DNA of 64,000 bases from Scopulibacillus darangshiensis (GTDB lineage Bacteria > Bacillota > Bacilli > Bacillales > Sporolactobacillaceae): positions 100,816 to 164,815 of the forward strand of contig NZ_SLXK01000005.1 in NCBI RefSeq assembly GCF_004341035.1, given 5' to 3'. Positions within the stretch are counted from its first letter, which is position 1, and every line of letters starts with the position of its first letter. This document shows, piece after piece, positions 52,066-61,826 of this stretch. Under the pieces are notes generated by a model, which was given only the letters and a program-made list of their open reading frames with translations, was not told where the DNA came from and ran no database searches. Made by a program: the position numbers and the translations under genes.

Positions 52066-53028
52066 TTATTTACTGTCTTTCAAAAATATTTTTTCTAGGT
52101 CATCTAGCACCATGTTGGCTGAGATGACTCCGCCTGATGTATTCCAGACGGCATCACTGACCTGGTAGGCATGGCCCTGTTTCACAGCGCTTAGGTTCTT
52201 CCAAAGGGGATCATTCGTCCATTCTTTTTCAGCCTTAGATGCGTTGCCATCACCCGTTTCATAGGTGAAATAGAAGATGTAGTCACCACCCATTTTTGGA
52301 ATCATTTCTTTCGTAAGATGCTGAGCTGCAAAATCATCTTTATCCTGATTAGCAGGGCGCTTAAAACCAACCTGGCTTAAAATAATGCCGGCAAACGTAT
52401 CCTTATGATAGATGCGGATATCCGACGGCATAAACCGAACAAGGGATATTTTATTATTCAGTTTATCCCCAAGCTTATCATGCAGCGTTTGCACATGATT
52501 ATCGTAATCTTGAAGAACTTCTTTTCCCTTGTCTTCTTTACCAACTGCTTTAGCGTAAAGCTTAAAGTTTTCCTTCCAGTCTCCCCGAAGTGTTTCAGAG
52601 AAGACAGTCGGAGCAATTTTACTAAGTTGGGGGTATATTTTTTCCTGACGCATTTTGTTGCCAATGATCAGATCCGGATGAAGCTTGGCAATAGCCTCAA
52701 GATTAACCTGTGATTCTTCCCCTACAACCTTAACACCTTTCATTTTATCCTTAATATGTTTGTACCACGGATCACCTTCCCAGGATTTAACCGCTCCAAC
52801 GGGTTTAATGCCCATTGCAAGAAGCGCTTCAGTCGATTCATTTGTCAGGGATACAATTCTTTTGGGATCATTGCCGATTTTCGTTTTGCCCATCGCATGC
52901 TTAATGTCATATGTATCCGATGTATTTTTATCACTCTCGGATTTGGATTGATCCGTTCCTTTGCCACACCCAGCTAAAGCTAAAATAACTGCTATAATAA
53001 CTGAAAACAAAATCAGTTTTTTCTTCAT
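52066..53028 (-). CDS. Iron-siderophore ABC transporter substrate-binding lipoprotein (YfiY-like)
   Basis: A 320-residue lipoprotein. Signal peptide and lipobox LAGC (Cys21) are followed by a Periplasmic_binding_2 (FecB/TroA) fold. The early motif PKRIVSLTNESTEALLAMGIKPVGAV and the VNLEAIAKLHPDLIIG helix are typical. I take ATG 53028, eight bases after AGGGGG. It is divergent from two FecCD permeases and an ATPase, sharing a Fur-boxed region. YfiY-YfiZ-YfhA import of hydroxamate/citrate siderophores is the closest model; the substrate is inferred. Confidence 0.9.
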   Translation of the reverse strand: MKKKLILFSVIIAVILALAGCGKGTDQSKSESDKNTSDTYDIKHAMGKTKIGNDPKRIVSLTNESTEALLAMGIKPVGAVKSWEGDPWYKHIKDKMKGVKVVGEESQVNLEAIAKLHPDLIIGNKMRQEKIYPQLSKIAPTVFSETLRGDWKENFKLYAKAVGKEDKGKEVLQDYDNHVQTLHDKLGDKLNNKISLVRFMPSDIRIYHKDTFAGIILSQVGFKRPANQDKDDFAAQHLTKEMIPKMGGDYIFYFTYETGDGNASKAEKEWTNDPLWKNLSAVKQGHAYQVSDAVWNTSGGVISANMVLDDLEKIFLKDSK

Positions 53029-53056
53029 TGTCATTTCCCCCTCTGGAAACCCCACT

Positions 53057-53148
53057 TGATAATCATTCTCAACCACTATACCCCCTATATTCACAGGTTG
53101 TCAACAATAAATGATAATGATTTTCAATGTCATTGACAATCATTATCA
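53057..53148. promoter_or_regulatory. Three Fur boxes in the divergent siderophore-transport promoter region
   Basis: TGATAATCATTCTCA (53057-53071), TGATAATGATTTTCA (53112-53126) and TGACAATCATTATCA (53134-53148) each match the Fur consensus TGATAATNATTATCA with one or two changes. One serves the binding-protein gene and two serve the permease operon. Confidence 0.85.
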
Positions 53149-53228
53149 TTTAAAATAAACTAGACTTATATACTTATAATCTGCATTAAATAGGGGCATC
53201 CCCTTATATATAGAAAGGCTGAAGGTGT

Positions 53229-54236
53229 ATGCAGGGGGTATTTCGAAGCAACCTTATTAAAGGGTGCGGCCTTGTGATTTTCATGATTATTGTTTTGATT
53301 TGTATGGTTGCAAGTGTCATTTTGGGATTGACACACGTCAATGCCGCTATGGTGATTGATGCCTATACACATTTTGATGGTTCCAACCAACATATCATTA
53401 TTCGACAAGAACGTGTTCCAAGGGCCTTAATCGGCGCATCCGTTGGTGCAAGCCTAGCGATCGCCGGGGCATTAATGCAAGGGCTGACCCGCAACCCTTT
53501 GGCATCACCAAGTATTCTTGGAGTCAATGCCGGGGCAAGCTTTTTTATTGTCATGGCAGTAACATTCTTTGGCATGACATCACTTTCCGGCTTTACCTGG
53601 CTTGCTTTTCTTGGTGCTGCCGCAGCATCCGCAGTTGTCTATGGCATCGGTTCGCTTGGACGGGAAGGTCTGACGCCTGTCAAATTGACCTTGGCCGGGG
53701 CCGCTATTGCTGCATTATTTTCTTCATTGACCCAAGGGATGCTGTCAACAAATGAAAAATCGCTTGATACCGTACTGTTCTGGCTGGTTGGCTCAATCCA
53801 GGGCAGAGACTTGACGCTGCTGCTCGCCGTTCTTCCCTATCTTGTCATTGGCTGGCTGGTATCACTTGTTATTTCGCCAAAAATCAATACACTCATGCTT
53901 GGGGAAAACGTCGCGAAGGGACTCGGCCAAAATACAATTATCGTTAAAATGGTTGCAGGGCTTGTCGTTGTTTTTCTTTCAGGAGGATCGGTCGCCATTG
54001 CCGGTCCTGTCGGCTTCATCGGCATTGTCATTCCCCATATTGCAAGATGGTTTGTTGGGAATGACTTCCGCTGGCTGATTCCTTATAGCGCAATGCTTGG
54101 CGCAACGCTTTTATTGGTCGCAGATATTGCCGCCAGATTTGTGGTAATTCCGAGTGAGGTGCCAGTGGGTGTCATGACGGCCATTGTTGGAACACCATTC
54201 TTTATTTACCTTGCACGGAAGGGGGATTTTAAATGA
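53229..54236 (+). CDS. FecCD-family siderophore permease, subunit 1
   Basis: A 335-residue permease with about nine or ten helices. The FecCD signature is seen in ERVPRALIGASVGASLAIAGALMQGLTRNPLASP and the later GPVGFIGIVIPHIARWFVG, the loop that contacts the ATPase. It overlaps the next permease by 4 bases. Together they form the heterodimeric channel. It is Fur-regulated, to judge from the upstream boxes. Confidence 0.92.
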   Translation: MQGVFRSNLIKGCGLVIFMIIVLICMVASVILGLTHVNAAMVIDAYTHFDGSNQHIIIRQERVPRALIGASVGASLAIAGALMQGLTRNPLASPSILGVNAGASFFIVMAVTFFGMTSLSGFTWLAFLGAAAASAVVYGIGSLGREGLTPVKLTLAGAAIAALFSSLTQGMLSTNEKSLDTVLFWLVGSIQGRDLTLLLAVLPYLVIGWLVSLVISPKINTLMLGENVAKGLGQNTIIVKMVAGLVVVFLSGGSVAIAGPVGFIGIVIPHIARWFVGNDFRWLIPYSAMLGATLLLVADIAARFVVIPSEVPVGVMTAIVGTPFFIYLARKGDFK

Positions 54237-55282
54237 AAAAATACATCCCCGTTCGTTTCAGAAACTTTTCAGTCCTCGCAAGTTCGCGCGCAATTTGGAT
54301 CACTGTTATCCTAATGGTTTTATTTCTTGTTGTGCTTGTTGTCAGCGTTGGATTGGGAGACATTAAAATTGCTCCTGCGGAGGTTTTTAAATCCTTTTTC
54401 GGAACAGGCTCGGATTTGCATAACCTCGTTGTCCGGACCTTCCGATTGCCCAGGATTCTGCTTGCGGCATTTGCCGGAGCAGCACTTGCGGTGGCGGGAG
54501 CAATTTTACAAGGTATCATCCGTAATCCGCTGGCATCACCTGACATTATTGGTCTGACAAGCGGCGCGTCATTAACAACGGTCGGATTTCTTGCAATATT
54601 CACGACCAGTGACAACGCTTTAACCGTCAGCATCAATTGGCTGCCTCTCGCTTCATTTTTGGGTGCTCTGCTGACCGGTATTTTGGTTTACCGGCTTTCG
54701 GAAAAAAACGGCTTGTCACAGTTTAAGATTGTGTTGATCGGGATCGGGCTTGCAGCAGGTGCAGAAGCGGTAACCAACTTAATCATGGTCATGGGCTCTA
54801 TCTACATTGCCTCAAGAGCAAATATTTGGCTTGTCGGCAGTGTGAATGGGGCGAATTGGCCGGAAGTGGTCATATTAATGATATGGTTTTTCATCTTATT
54901 TATCATGGCACTTCTTCTCTCAAGAAGATTGAATATATTAGAGCTGGGTGACACCATCACTGTTAGTGTCGGGAGTTCTACAAGCAAGGATAAGAAAATT
55001 TTACTGATCATCAGTACAGCCTTAACAGGCGGTGCGGTTGCATTCGCAGGGGGAATCGGCTTCGTCGGTCTCATGGCGCCGCATATGGCAAGAAAACTGG
55101 TTGGTTCAGCTTACGGAGCGCTCATTCCGGTTTCCGCCTTGCTTGGGGCAATGATTGTCATGATTTCCGATCTCATCGGACGGACATTGTTTGCGCCGAT
55201 TGAGGTGCCTGCAGGTGTTTTTTCAGCAATAATCGGCGCGCCTTATTTTATCTACTTGCTCTATAAGAGCCGGAACATTTAA
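54233..55282 (+). CDS. FecCD-family siderophore permease, subunit 2
   Basis: A 349-residue permease, homologous to the preceding subunit. It has FRLPRILLAAFAGAALAVAGAILQGIIRNPLASPDIIG and IGFVGLMAPHMARKLVG. The N-terminus (MKKYIPVRFRNFSVLAS) precedes the first helix. It forms the channel with its partner and contacts the ATPase encoded 17 bases downstream. Confidence 0.92.
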   Translation: MKKYIPVRFRNFSVLASSRAIWITVILMVLFLVVLVVSVGLGDIKIAPAEVFKSFFGTGSDLHNLVVRTFRLPRILLAAFAGAALAVAGAILQGIIRNPLASPDIIGLTSGASLTTVGFLAIFTTSDNALTVSINWLPLASFLGALLTGILVYRLSEKNGLSQFKIVLIGIGLAAGAEAVTNLIMVMGSIYIASRANIWLVGSVNGANWPEVVILMIWFFILFIMALLLSRRLNILELGDTITVSVGSSTSKDKKILLIISTALTGGAVAFAGGIGFVGLMAPHMARKLVGSAYGALIPVSALLGAMIVMISDLIGRTLFAPIEVPAGVFSAIIGAPYFIYLLYKSRNI

Positions 55283-55299
55283 GTGGAGGGGAAAAATAG

Positions 55300-56121
55300 A
55301 TGAGTATTCTTGAGGCCAAAGATTTATCGGTATCGTACGGGGACACCAATATTCTGGATGAATTGAATCTTAAGATACCTAAAGGGAAAATCACCGTTTT
55401 CATTGGCAAAAATGGCTGCGGTAAATCAACATTGCTGTCAACCTTTGCAAGAATCACCAAACCAACCAAGGGTTCGATTATTCTCGACGGCAAGAGTATC
55501 GCTAAAATATCGACAAAAAAGATTGCCAGGGAACTTGCCCTGTTGCCGCAGGGTCCATCGGCACCAGAGGGCATGAACGTTCTTCAGCTTGTTAAGCAAG
55601 GCCGCTACCCTTATCAAAACTGGATGAAGCAATGGTCTCGCGAGGATGAAGAGGCTGTGTCTAAAGCCTTATCTGTGACTGGAACAGCAGAACTTGCTGA
55701 CCGCCCCGTCGAAGATCTTTCAGGCGGCCAAAAACAGCGTGTCTGGATCGCCATGGTCCTTGCCCAAGATACAGATACGATCCTCTTAGACGAACCGACG
55801 ACATATCTTGATCTTTCCCATCAAATCGAGATTCTGGATCTGCTTTATGATTTAAATCAAAATGAGAACCGCACGATTGTGATGGTTTTGCACGATTTGA
55901 ATTTGGCCTGCCGTTATGCTGACCATATTGTCGCTATACAGGATAAACATGTATTTGCCCAGGGTGCCCCCGAAGAGATCATGTCCTGTGACCTTGTTAA
56001 AGATGTTTTTGGAATGGATGTTAATATTGTTAATTGTCCATTATTCGGAACACCGATGTGCATCCCATACGGCAAAGGCAGAAATGTTAAAGAGGGCCGC
56101 TGTACGGCAGTTGCTTACTAA
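55300..56121 (+). CDS. Siderophore ABC transporter ATP-binding protein (YusV/FecE-like)
   Basis: A 273-residue ATPase. It has Walker A FIGKNGCGKSTL, Q-loop region LLPQGPSAPEGMNV, signature LSGGQKQRVWIA, Walker B ILLDEPTTYLDLSHQ and the H-loop in MVLHDLN. It is the last gene of the permease operon. The C-terminus has Cys (NIVNCPLFGTPMCIPYGKGRNVKEGRC), as often in this subgroup. A weak hairpin GATAAGGG/CCCTTATC follows. Confidence 0.93.
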   Translation: MSILEAKDLSVSYGDTNILDELNLKIPKGKITVFIGKNGCGKSTLLSTFARITKPTKGSIILDGKSIAKISTKKIARELALLPQGPSAPEGMNVLQLVKQGRYPYQNWMKQWSREDEEAVSKALSVTGTAELADRPVEDLSGGQKQRVWIAMVLAQDTDTILLDEPTTYLDLSHQIEILDLLYDLNQNENRTIVMVLHDLNLACRYADHIVAIQDKHVFAQGAPEEIMSCDLVKDVFGMDVNIVNCPLFGTPMCIPYGKGRNVKEGRCTAVAY

Positions 56122-56126
56122 GATAA

Positions 56127-56162
56127 GATAAGGGCCAGTCCTGGGTCTTATTACCCCTTATC
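56127..56162 (+). terminator. Hairpin after siderophore operon
   Basis: GATAAGGG and CCCTTATC form an 8-bp stem with a loop rich in CCAGTCCTGGG, five bases after the ATPase stop. There is no long T-run. Confidence 0.5.
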
Positions 56163-56226
56163 ACCTGAAACACTGCGCCCAAATGGGGAATATCGAACCG
56201 GTTGAAGCATAAAGTTTTATGGTACA

Positions 56227-56317
56227 ATAAAGAAAACTTGCCGATTGGCAAGCCTTTGGCGAAGACAGAGGCGTAGTTGCCCTTATGTGCGTCAGAAAGT
56301 TATACTTTCTGATTAAC
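56227..56317 (+). repeat. Structured dispersed repeat, short form, copy D
   Basis: About 91 bases. It begins TAAAGAAAACT, has the 5' hairpin CTTGCC-GATT-GGCAAG and the 3' hairpin CAGAAAGT-TAT-ACTTTCTG, and lacks the central nested stem. Against copies A/B the first stem keeps full pairing through paired T-A changes. Confidence 0.85.
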
Positions 56318-56321
56318 CAAA

Positions 56322-56373
56322 AAAGGACGTGAGGCCCCCGGTCATCAACTAGCCGGGGGCACCCGCGTCCTTC
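56322..56373. terminator. Terminator hairpin between siderophore operon and permease gene
   Basis: AAGGACG and CGTCCTT are outer arms, CCCCCGG and CCGGGGG inner arms, around a short loop. It lies directly after repeat copy D and before the stop of the minus-strand permease gene. Confidence 0.75.
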
Positions 56374-56376
56374 ATT

Positions 56377-57867
56377 CTATTTACCTTCAAAATCATTTAT
56401 ATCAATCTTACACTCTTGCAAAGGAATAACCTTAGTTTTCCGTTTCATTTTATAACCCAACCATAAAATAAAAAACAACGGAATACCAAGATAGGCAGCA
56501 ACGATTCCACCCCAATCAATATTCTCGCCAAGAAATGCTTGATAGTCTTGGGCGAAGATGACGACAAGACAGACGATAAAGGCAAAGATCGGTCCAAATG
56601 GGTACCATTTGGCATGGTATGGCAGCTTGTCCAATGAATAACCCTGGGCAGTGTATGCTTTCCTGAAGCGATAATGGGAGACTGCAATGCCAATCCAAAA
56701 GATAAAGCCCGTTACACCAACCGAATTCATCAGCCACACATAAATTTTCCCATCACCGAAAATTGAAGCTAGAAAAGCAAGCATACCGACGAGTGTTGTC
56801 GTAACCAGTGCGGCAACGGGAATGCCGCGTTTATTCAATTTGCCAAAGGATCGAGGGGCTTGTCCTTCTTGAGCCATCGCGTATAGCATACGGGCAGATG
56901 CATAGAGACTCGAGTTACCGGCAGATAATACAGCTGTCAAAATAATCGCGTTCATAATTGAAGCCGCAAAAGCCAATCCCGCTTTCTGGAAAACAATGGT
57001 GAACGGACTGACCATCACATTGTCACTTAGCAGATTATCGTTGGTATAAGGAACGATCAACCCAATGACTAAGATAGCCAGGATATAAAATAACAAAATA
57101 CGCCAAAAAATACTTCGGACAGCTTTGGGCACATTCTTGCTCGGATTTTCACTTTCCCCTGCTGTGACGCCAACAATCTCTGTTCCCTGAAAAGAAAAAC
57201 CGGCTGCCAGGAAAATACCTAGGAAAGTGAGAATACTGCCATGAAATGGTGCATCTTGGACCGTAAAGTTTTTAAATCCAATCACTTCTCCACCCATAAT
57301 GCCAAAAATCATTAACACGCCCACGATGATAAATATAACGACCGTCGCGACTTTAATGAAAGAAAACCAATACTCCCCTTCTCCATAGCCTTTCACGGAT
57401 AAATAATTTAACAAGAAAATTAATACGAGGAACAGTCCGCTCCATAACAAAGATGGGCTGTCTGGAAACCAAAATTTCATCACAAGTGTTGAAGCGGAAA
57501 GTTCTGCAGCAAGAGTCATTGCCCAGCTGTACCAGTAGTTCCAACCCAAAGCAAAGCCCAGCGCAGGATCAATAAAACGGGTTGCATAAGTGCTGAACGA
57601 TCCGCTTACGGGCATAAATGACGCAAGTTCACCAAGACTCGTCATAACAAAATACACCATAATGCCGATTACCCCGTAGGCGAGCAATGCACCGCCTGGA
57701 CCAGCCGTATGAATAGCCAAACCGCTGCCGAGAAAAAGCCCTGTGCCGATCGTGCCTCCAAGGGAAATCATTGTTAAATGACGTGATTTTAATTTTCTTT
57801 TTAAATGATTGGCAGATTGGCCATGCTCATTATTCTCATCTTTTAATTGCAATTGGTGATTTTCCAA
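56377..57867 (-). CDS. Amino acid permease, AAT/LysP-like
   Basis: A 496-residue permease with 12 predicted helices. It has LKSRHLTMISLGGTIGTGLFLGSG (helix 1), GWNYWYSWAMTLAAELSAS, and FQGTEIVGVTAGESENP in helix 6, the pattern of LysP/RocC/RocE-type basic amino-acid carriers. TTG 57867 is the best start, since AAGGTGG lies eight bases before it. It is the last gene of the rocD-rocG-lip-rocF unit; cargo is probably arginine or ornithine. Confidence 0.88.
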   Translation of the reverse strand: MENHQLQLKDENNEHGQSANHLKRKLKSRHLTMISLGGTIGTGLFLGSGLAIHTAGPGGALLAYGVIGIMVYFVMTSLGELASFMPVSGSFSTYATRFIDPALGFALGWNYWYSWAMTLAAELSASTLVMKFWFPDSPSLLWSGLFLVLIFLLNYLSVKGYGEGEYWFSFIKVATVVIFIIVGVLMIFGIMGGEVIGFKNFTVQDAPFHGSILTFLGIFLAAGFSFQGTEIVGVTAGESENPSKNVPKAVRSIFWRILLFYILAILVIGLIVPYTNDNLLSDNVMVSPFTIVFQKAGLAFAASIMNAIILTAVLSAGNSSLYASARMLYAMAQEGQAPRSFGKLNKRGIPVAALVTTTLVGMLAFLASIFGDGKIYVWLMNSVGVTGFIFWIGIAVSHYRFRKAYTAQGYSLDKLPYHAKWYPFGPIFAFIVCLVVIFAQDYQAFLGENIDWGGIVAAYLGIPLFFILWLGYKMKRKTKVIPLQECKIDINDFEGK

Positions 57868-57962
57868 GTTGCATACCACCTTAAAATCTATTTGGCTTTT
57901 TATAATCGGGAACGACTCTATTATTATCTTTTACCAGATTGATGTCCTATTAAGGCATTATC

Positions 57963-58862
57963 TTACAGCAACTTTTCTCCAAATAGGGAGCCGACTAAAG
58001 CAACAGCAACAGAAGCTGTTTTGTTTTTATCATCTAATATTGGATTAACCTCAACAAATTCAGCTGATGTAATGATATCTGATTCTGCGAGCATTTCCAT
58101 CGCTAAATGGGTTTCACGGTAGCTGATGCCGCCATTTACTGGTGTTCCGACACCTGGCGCATCTTGAGGATCAAGTCCGTCTAAGTCAAGGCTTAAATGA
58201 ACGCCATCTGTCTTTTCAGAAAGATAGGCCATTGCGTCCTGAATGGTTGAAGTCATACCATTGCGGTCAATGTCATGCATCGTGTAAACGCGGACCCCTT
58301 TTTCACGAATTAACTCTTTTTCACCATCATCGAGCGCACGCGCTCCAATAATAACGACATTCTCAGGTTTAATTTTAGCTGTCTGACCCCCGATATTTGT
58401 TAGATCTGGATGTCCAAGACCAAGGCTGACTGCAAGGGGCATACCGTGGATATTTCCGCTCGGCGATGTTTCAGCTGTATTCAAGTCGCCATGGGCATCG
58501 TACCAAATCACCCCGAGATTTTGATAATGCCGGGATACGCCTGCCAGCGTGCCAATGGCAATGCTGTGGTCCCCGCCAAGAACAAGCGGAAACCGCTTGT
58601 TCGAGATAATGTCCGCAACGGAGCTTTCCAGTCTGGTATTTGTTGCCGTTACTTCTTTTAAATTTTTTAAGTGGCCGTCTCCACCTTGATCCTTACCAGC
58701 TAGATCAACCTTAATATCACCAAGGTCTTCGACATCATAATCTAGAGCTCTTAGTCTCTCCACGATGCCTGCGTAGCGAATGGCGCTCGGTCCCATATCC
58801 ACCCCGCGTCTTCCTTGCCCTAAGTCCGATGGTGCTCCGATGATTGAAATATCCTTTAACAT
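57963..58862 (-). CDS. rocF: Arginase
   Basis: A 299-residue binuclear manganese enzyme. Metal-ligand motifs are GGDHSIAIG, YDAHGDLNT and the SLDLDGLDPQDAPG block. SPSGNIHGMPLAVSLG carries the substrate-loop His. It splits arginine into ornithine and urea. I take ATG 58862, nine bases after AAGGAG. The upstream lipoyl-like gene overlaps its leader. Ornithine then passes to RocD, encoded at the head of the same unit. Confidence 0.95.
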   Translation of the reverse strand: MLKDISIIGAPSDLGQGRRGVDMGPSAIRYAGIVERLRALDYDVEDLGDIKVDLAGKDQGGDGHLKNLKEVTATNTRLESSVADIISNKRFPLVLGGDHSIAIGTLAGVSRHYQNLGVIWYDAHGDLNTAETSPSGNIHGMPLAVSLGLGHPDLTNIGGQTAKIKPENVVIIGARALDDGEKELIREKGVRVYTMHDIDRNGMTSTIQDAMAYLSEKTDGVHLSLDLDGLDPQDAPGVGTPVNGGISYRETHLAMEMLAESDIITSAEFVEVNPILDDKNKTASVAVALVGSLFGEKLL

Positions 58863-58885
58863 ATCGATCTGCTCCTTATTTTTCA

Positions 58886-59131
58886 TTAATCGCTTCCCGT
58901 AATTAGCATGTCATCTTTTATTATCGCAAGGGCCGTATCCATTGTGACTTCTTGACCCGGTTTGATTTCCACTGATACAACAGTTCCGCTGATGCCAATA
59001 GAAACTTCCTTTACAACGCCTTCATTTGTGCGAATTGAAAAGAGCCTCTCCCACTCATAAACAAGGGCTGCATCACTTATGAAAATGTCCTCTACTCTTC
59101 CATGAAAAGGACTGTAAACGGTTTGATTCAT
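58886..59131 (-). CDS. Lipoyl/biotinyl-domain-like protein without the modifiable lysine (copy 3)
   Basis: An 81-residue protein with the same two half-repeats as copies 1 and 2: YSPFHGRVEDIFISDAALV (residues 6-24) and GISGTVVSVEIKPGQEVTMD (about 46-65). The N-terminal RE/KEIVTS extension is missing. At the carrier turn it has RTNE-G, so Glu37 stands in for the modified Lys. The start ATG 59131 has GAGAGG eight bases upstream. It lies between rocG2 and rocF. It is more divergent than copies 1 and 2, but its place in the same type of operon argues for a common role. Confidence 0.78.
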   Translation of the reverse strand: MNQTVYSPFHGRVEDIFISDAALVYEWERLFSIRTNEGVVKEVSIGISGTVVSVEIKPGQEVTMDTALAIIKDDMLITGSD

Positions 59132-59170
59132 CTCGTTTTCCTCTCTTTCCAAAAAGATCAGCTGTATACC

Positions 59171-60457
59171 TTATATCCATCCTCTGAATCGTGAGGCTTC
59201 CGCAACTTTCTTTATACCAACCATATAAGCTGCTAAGCGCATATCTGCATGATGCGTCTGTGACATGTCATAAACTTTATTAAAAGATTCAACCATCGCT
59301 TTGTACAAACGGTTCGCGACTTCTTCCTCGGTCCAATAATACCCTTGGTTGTTTTGCACCCATTCAAAGTATGACACGGTGACACCGCCGGCACTGGCCA
59401 AAACATCTGGAACAAGCAGGACACCCCGTTCGGTTAATATCTTTGTTGCTTCCAATGTCGTTGGACCGTTAGCCGCTTCGACAACGATATCAGCCTTAAT
59501 ATTTGCCGCATTTTCTTCGGTAATTTGATTTGAAATGGCAGCCGGAACGAGAATATCACAAGGCAATTCAAGAAGTTCTTTATTCGTTATTGTATTTTTG
59601 AACAGATTGGTAACTGTTCCGAAGCTGTCACGGCGATCAAGCAAGTCATCAATATCGAGGCCTTCCGGGTCATACAAAGCGCCATAGGCATCAGAAATCC
59701 CAACCACTTTTGCCCCGGCATCATGCATAAATTTGGCCAGATAGCTGCCTGCATTCCCAAATCCCTGAATAATAACTTCTGCACCATTGATCTCTAAATG
59801 CCGTTTTTTTGCCGCTTCGCGAATACATATTGTCACACCGGTAGCTGTAGCGGAATCCCTGCCGTGAGATCCGCCAAGTACAACCGGCTTGCCGGTAATA
59901 AATCCTGGTGAGTCAAATTCACGGATACGGCTGTATTCATCCATCATCCACGCCATTATTTGCGAGTTGGTAAAAACATCGGGTGCAGGGATATCCTTGG
60001 TCGGACCGACAATTTGGCTGATCGCCCTAACATAGCCGCGGCTTAATTGCTCCAATTCCCGAAAGGACATTTCCCTAGGGTCACAAATGATGCCGCCCTT
60101 TCCTCCTCCGTAAGGCAAATTAACGATGCCGCATTTTAAACTCATCCACATTGATAAAGCTTTCACTTCCTCGACGTTTACCTGCGGATGAAATCTGACC
60201 CCGCCTTTTGTCGGTCCAACGGCATCATTATGCTGGGAACGATAACCGGTAAATATTTTAACTGATCCATCATCCATTTTTACCGGAATGCGGACGGTAA
60301 GCAATCTTACCGGCTCTTTTAATAATTCAAATGTCTCATCGGTATAACCGAGATTATCCAGCGCGTTTTTAATAACAGTTTGTGTTGATTTAAAAAGGTT
60401 CAGTGACTCCTGCTCTTCCTTTTGCTGCCCACGATCTATTACCATAGTCGCTCCCAT
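59171..60457 (-). CDS. rocG: Catabolic NAD-glutamate dehydrogenase (copy 2)
   Basis: A 428-residue enzyme, closely related along its length to the 44710-45999 copy. It has the same LPYGGGKGGI, GPTKDIPAPDVFTN, IQGFGNAGSYLAKF and GYYWTEE motifs. The paralogues differ in the N-terminal 25 residues and in scattered surface residues. It lies between rocD and a lipoyl-like gene in the rocD unit. It converts glutamate made by RocD to 2-oxoglutarate and ammonia. Ribosome site GAGGTGG. Confidence 0.94.
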   Translation of the reverse strand: MGATMVIDRGQQKEEQESLNLFKSTQTVIKNALDNLGYTDETFELLKEPVRLLTVRIPVKMDDGSVKIFTGYRSQHNDAVGPTKGGVRFHPQVNVEEVKALSMWMSLKCGIVNLPYGGGKGGIICDPREMSFRELEQLSRGYVRAISQIVGPTKDIPAPDVFTNSQIMAWMMDEYSRIREFDSPGFITGKPVVLGGSHGRDSATATGVTICIREAAKKRHLEINGAEVIIQGFGNAGSYLAKFMHDAGAKVVGISDAYGALYDPEGLDIDDLLDRRDSFGTVTNLFKNTITNKELLELPCDILVPAAISNQITEENAANIKADIVVEAANGPTTLEATKILTERGVLLVPDVLASAGGVTVSYFEWVQNNQGYYWTEEEVANRLYKAMVESFNKVYDMSQTHHADMRLAAYMVGIKKVAEASRFRGWI

Positions 60458-60506
60458 GATTCAATTCCACCTCTGTTTTTTAACTATGAATAATATAGTC
60501 TAACTA

Positions 60507-61709
60507 TTATTTTGAAAAGACATCGTAAATTTTTGTCAGCGCCCAATCAAGATCCTCTTTTTCAATAACAAGCGGCGGTGCGAATCGAATCACATTTTCA
60601 TGTGTTTCTTTACAAAGAAGCCCTTCTTGTTTTAGCCTTTCACAGTATGGGCGTGCCGGCTGATACAATTCAACGCCTACGAACAAACCTTTCCCGCGCA
60701 CCTCTTTAATAATGGGATTGTCAATACCTTTTAACCTTTCCTGGAAGTACTCCCCAAGTTCACGTGACCGCTCCGCGAGATTCTCCTCTTCAATAACTTC
60801 TAATGCTGCAACTGAAACCGCTGATGCTAATGGATTCCCCCCGAATGTCGAACCGTGTGATCCAGGGTTAAAGACACTTAAAATATCTTTATTTGCCGCT
60901 ACGCAGGAAATAGGAAAGACGCCGCCGCCAAGTGCTTTTCCCAAAATATACATATCAGGAACGACATTTTCCCAATCACATGCAAAGGTTTTACCCGAAC
61001 GTCCAAGACCCGCCTGAATTTCATCTGCAATAAAGAGGACGTTTTCTTTTTTACACACGTCATATGCCTCTTTTAAGAAGCCTTCAGGTGGGAGGATAAT
61101 CCCCGCCTCACCTTGGATAGGTTCAAGTAAAAAGGCTGCTGTATTTGGCGTGATCGCAGCTTTTAGTGCTTCAATGTCACCGTAAGGGATGAGCTTAATG
61201 CCCGGCAGCATTGGGCCAAACCCCTGCTTGTTTTCTGCATCGGACGAAAGCGAGACCGCCGTCATCGTTCTGCCGTGGAAGTTGCCAACGCACGCAATGA
61301 TGTCACATTGATTTTCAGCGACACCCTTAACATCATATGCCCAGCGGCGCGCTGCTTTAACAGCCGTTTCAACAGCCTCCGCCCCGGTATTCATCGGCAA
61401 GATCATTTCTTTGCCGGTCAATTCGGAGACTTTTTGATAAAAAGGGCCGAGCTGGTCGTTATGAAATGCACGGGAGGTTAAAGTAATGCGATCGGCCTGT
61501 TTCTTCAATGCCTCAATAATTTTTGGATGCCTATGACCTTGGTTGACTGCCGAATAAGCGCTAAGCATATCCATATATTTATTGCCTTCAGGATCTTTGA
61601 CCCAAACACCCTCAGCTTCTGAAAGGACAATTGGCAGGGGATGATAATTATTTGCACCATAGTGGTCTGTTTGTTCAATAATATTCTTTGATGTTAATGT
61701 TGTAGTCAT
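60507..61709 (-). CDS. rocD: Ornithine aminotransferase
   Basis: A 400-residue class III PLP enzyme. It has the Bacillus RocD N-terminus ([21 protein letters not shown]), [36 protein letters not shown] with the PLP-ring Asp, and [14 protein letters not shown] with the Schiff-base Lys. It converts ornithine and 2-oxoglutarate to glutamate semialdehyde and glutamate. First gene of the sigma-54-driven unit; the divergent neighbour is rocR. Confidence 0.95.
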   Translation of the reverse strand: MTTTLTSKNIIEQTDHYGANNYHPLPIVLSEAEGVWVKDPEGNKYMDMLSAYSAVNQGHRHPKIIEALKKQADRITLTSRAFHNDQLGPFYQKVSELTGKEMILPMNTGAEAVETAVKAARRWAYDVKGVAENQCDIIACVGNFHGRTMTAVSLSSDAENKQGFGPMLPGIKLIPYGDIEALKAAITPNTAAFLLEPIQGEAGIILPPEGFLKEAYDVCKKENVLFIADEIQAGLGRSGKTFACDWENVVPDMYILGKALGGGVFPISCVAANKDILSVFNPGSHGSTFGGNPLASAVSVAALEVIEEENLAERSRELGEYFQERLKGIDNPIIKEVRGKGLFVGVELYQPARPYCERLKQEGLLCKETHENVIRFAPPLVIEKEDLDWALTKIYDVFSK

Positions 61710-61756
61710 TTTTATTCCTCCTAAAAAAATTTACTATTTGTTACTCACTACATATA

Positions 61757-61772
61757 TGCAAGTTTTGTGCCA
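61757..61772 (-). promoter_or_regulatory. Sigma-54 (-24/-12) promoter of rocD unit
   Basis: On the minus strand TGGCAC-AAAAC-TTGCA (plus 61772 to 61757), an exact RpoN consensus. It lies 48 bases upstream of the rocD start. Confidence 0.88.
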
Positions 61773-61826
61773 ACTTTAAAATGCGATGTATTCGCTTTCT
61801 TTTGTAAAAGTAAGCTTGTTTGAGGT

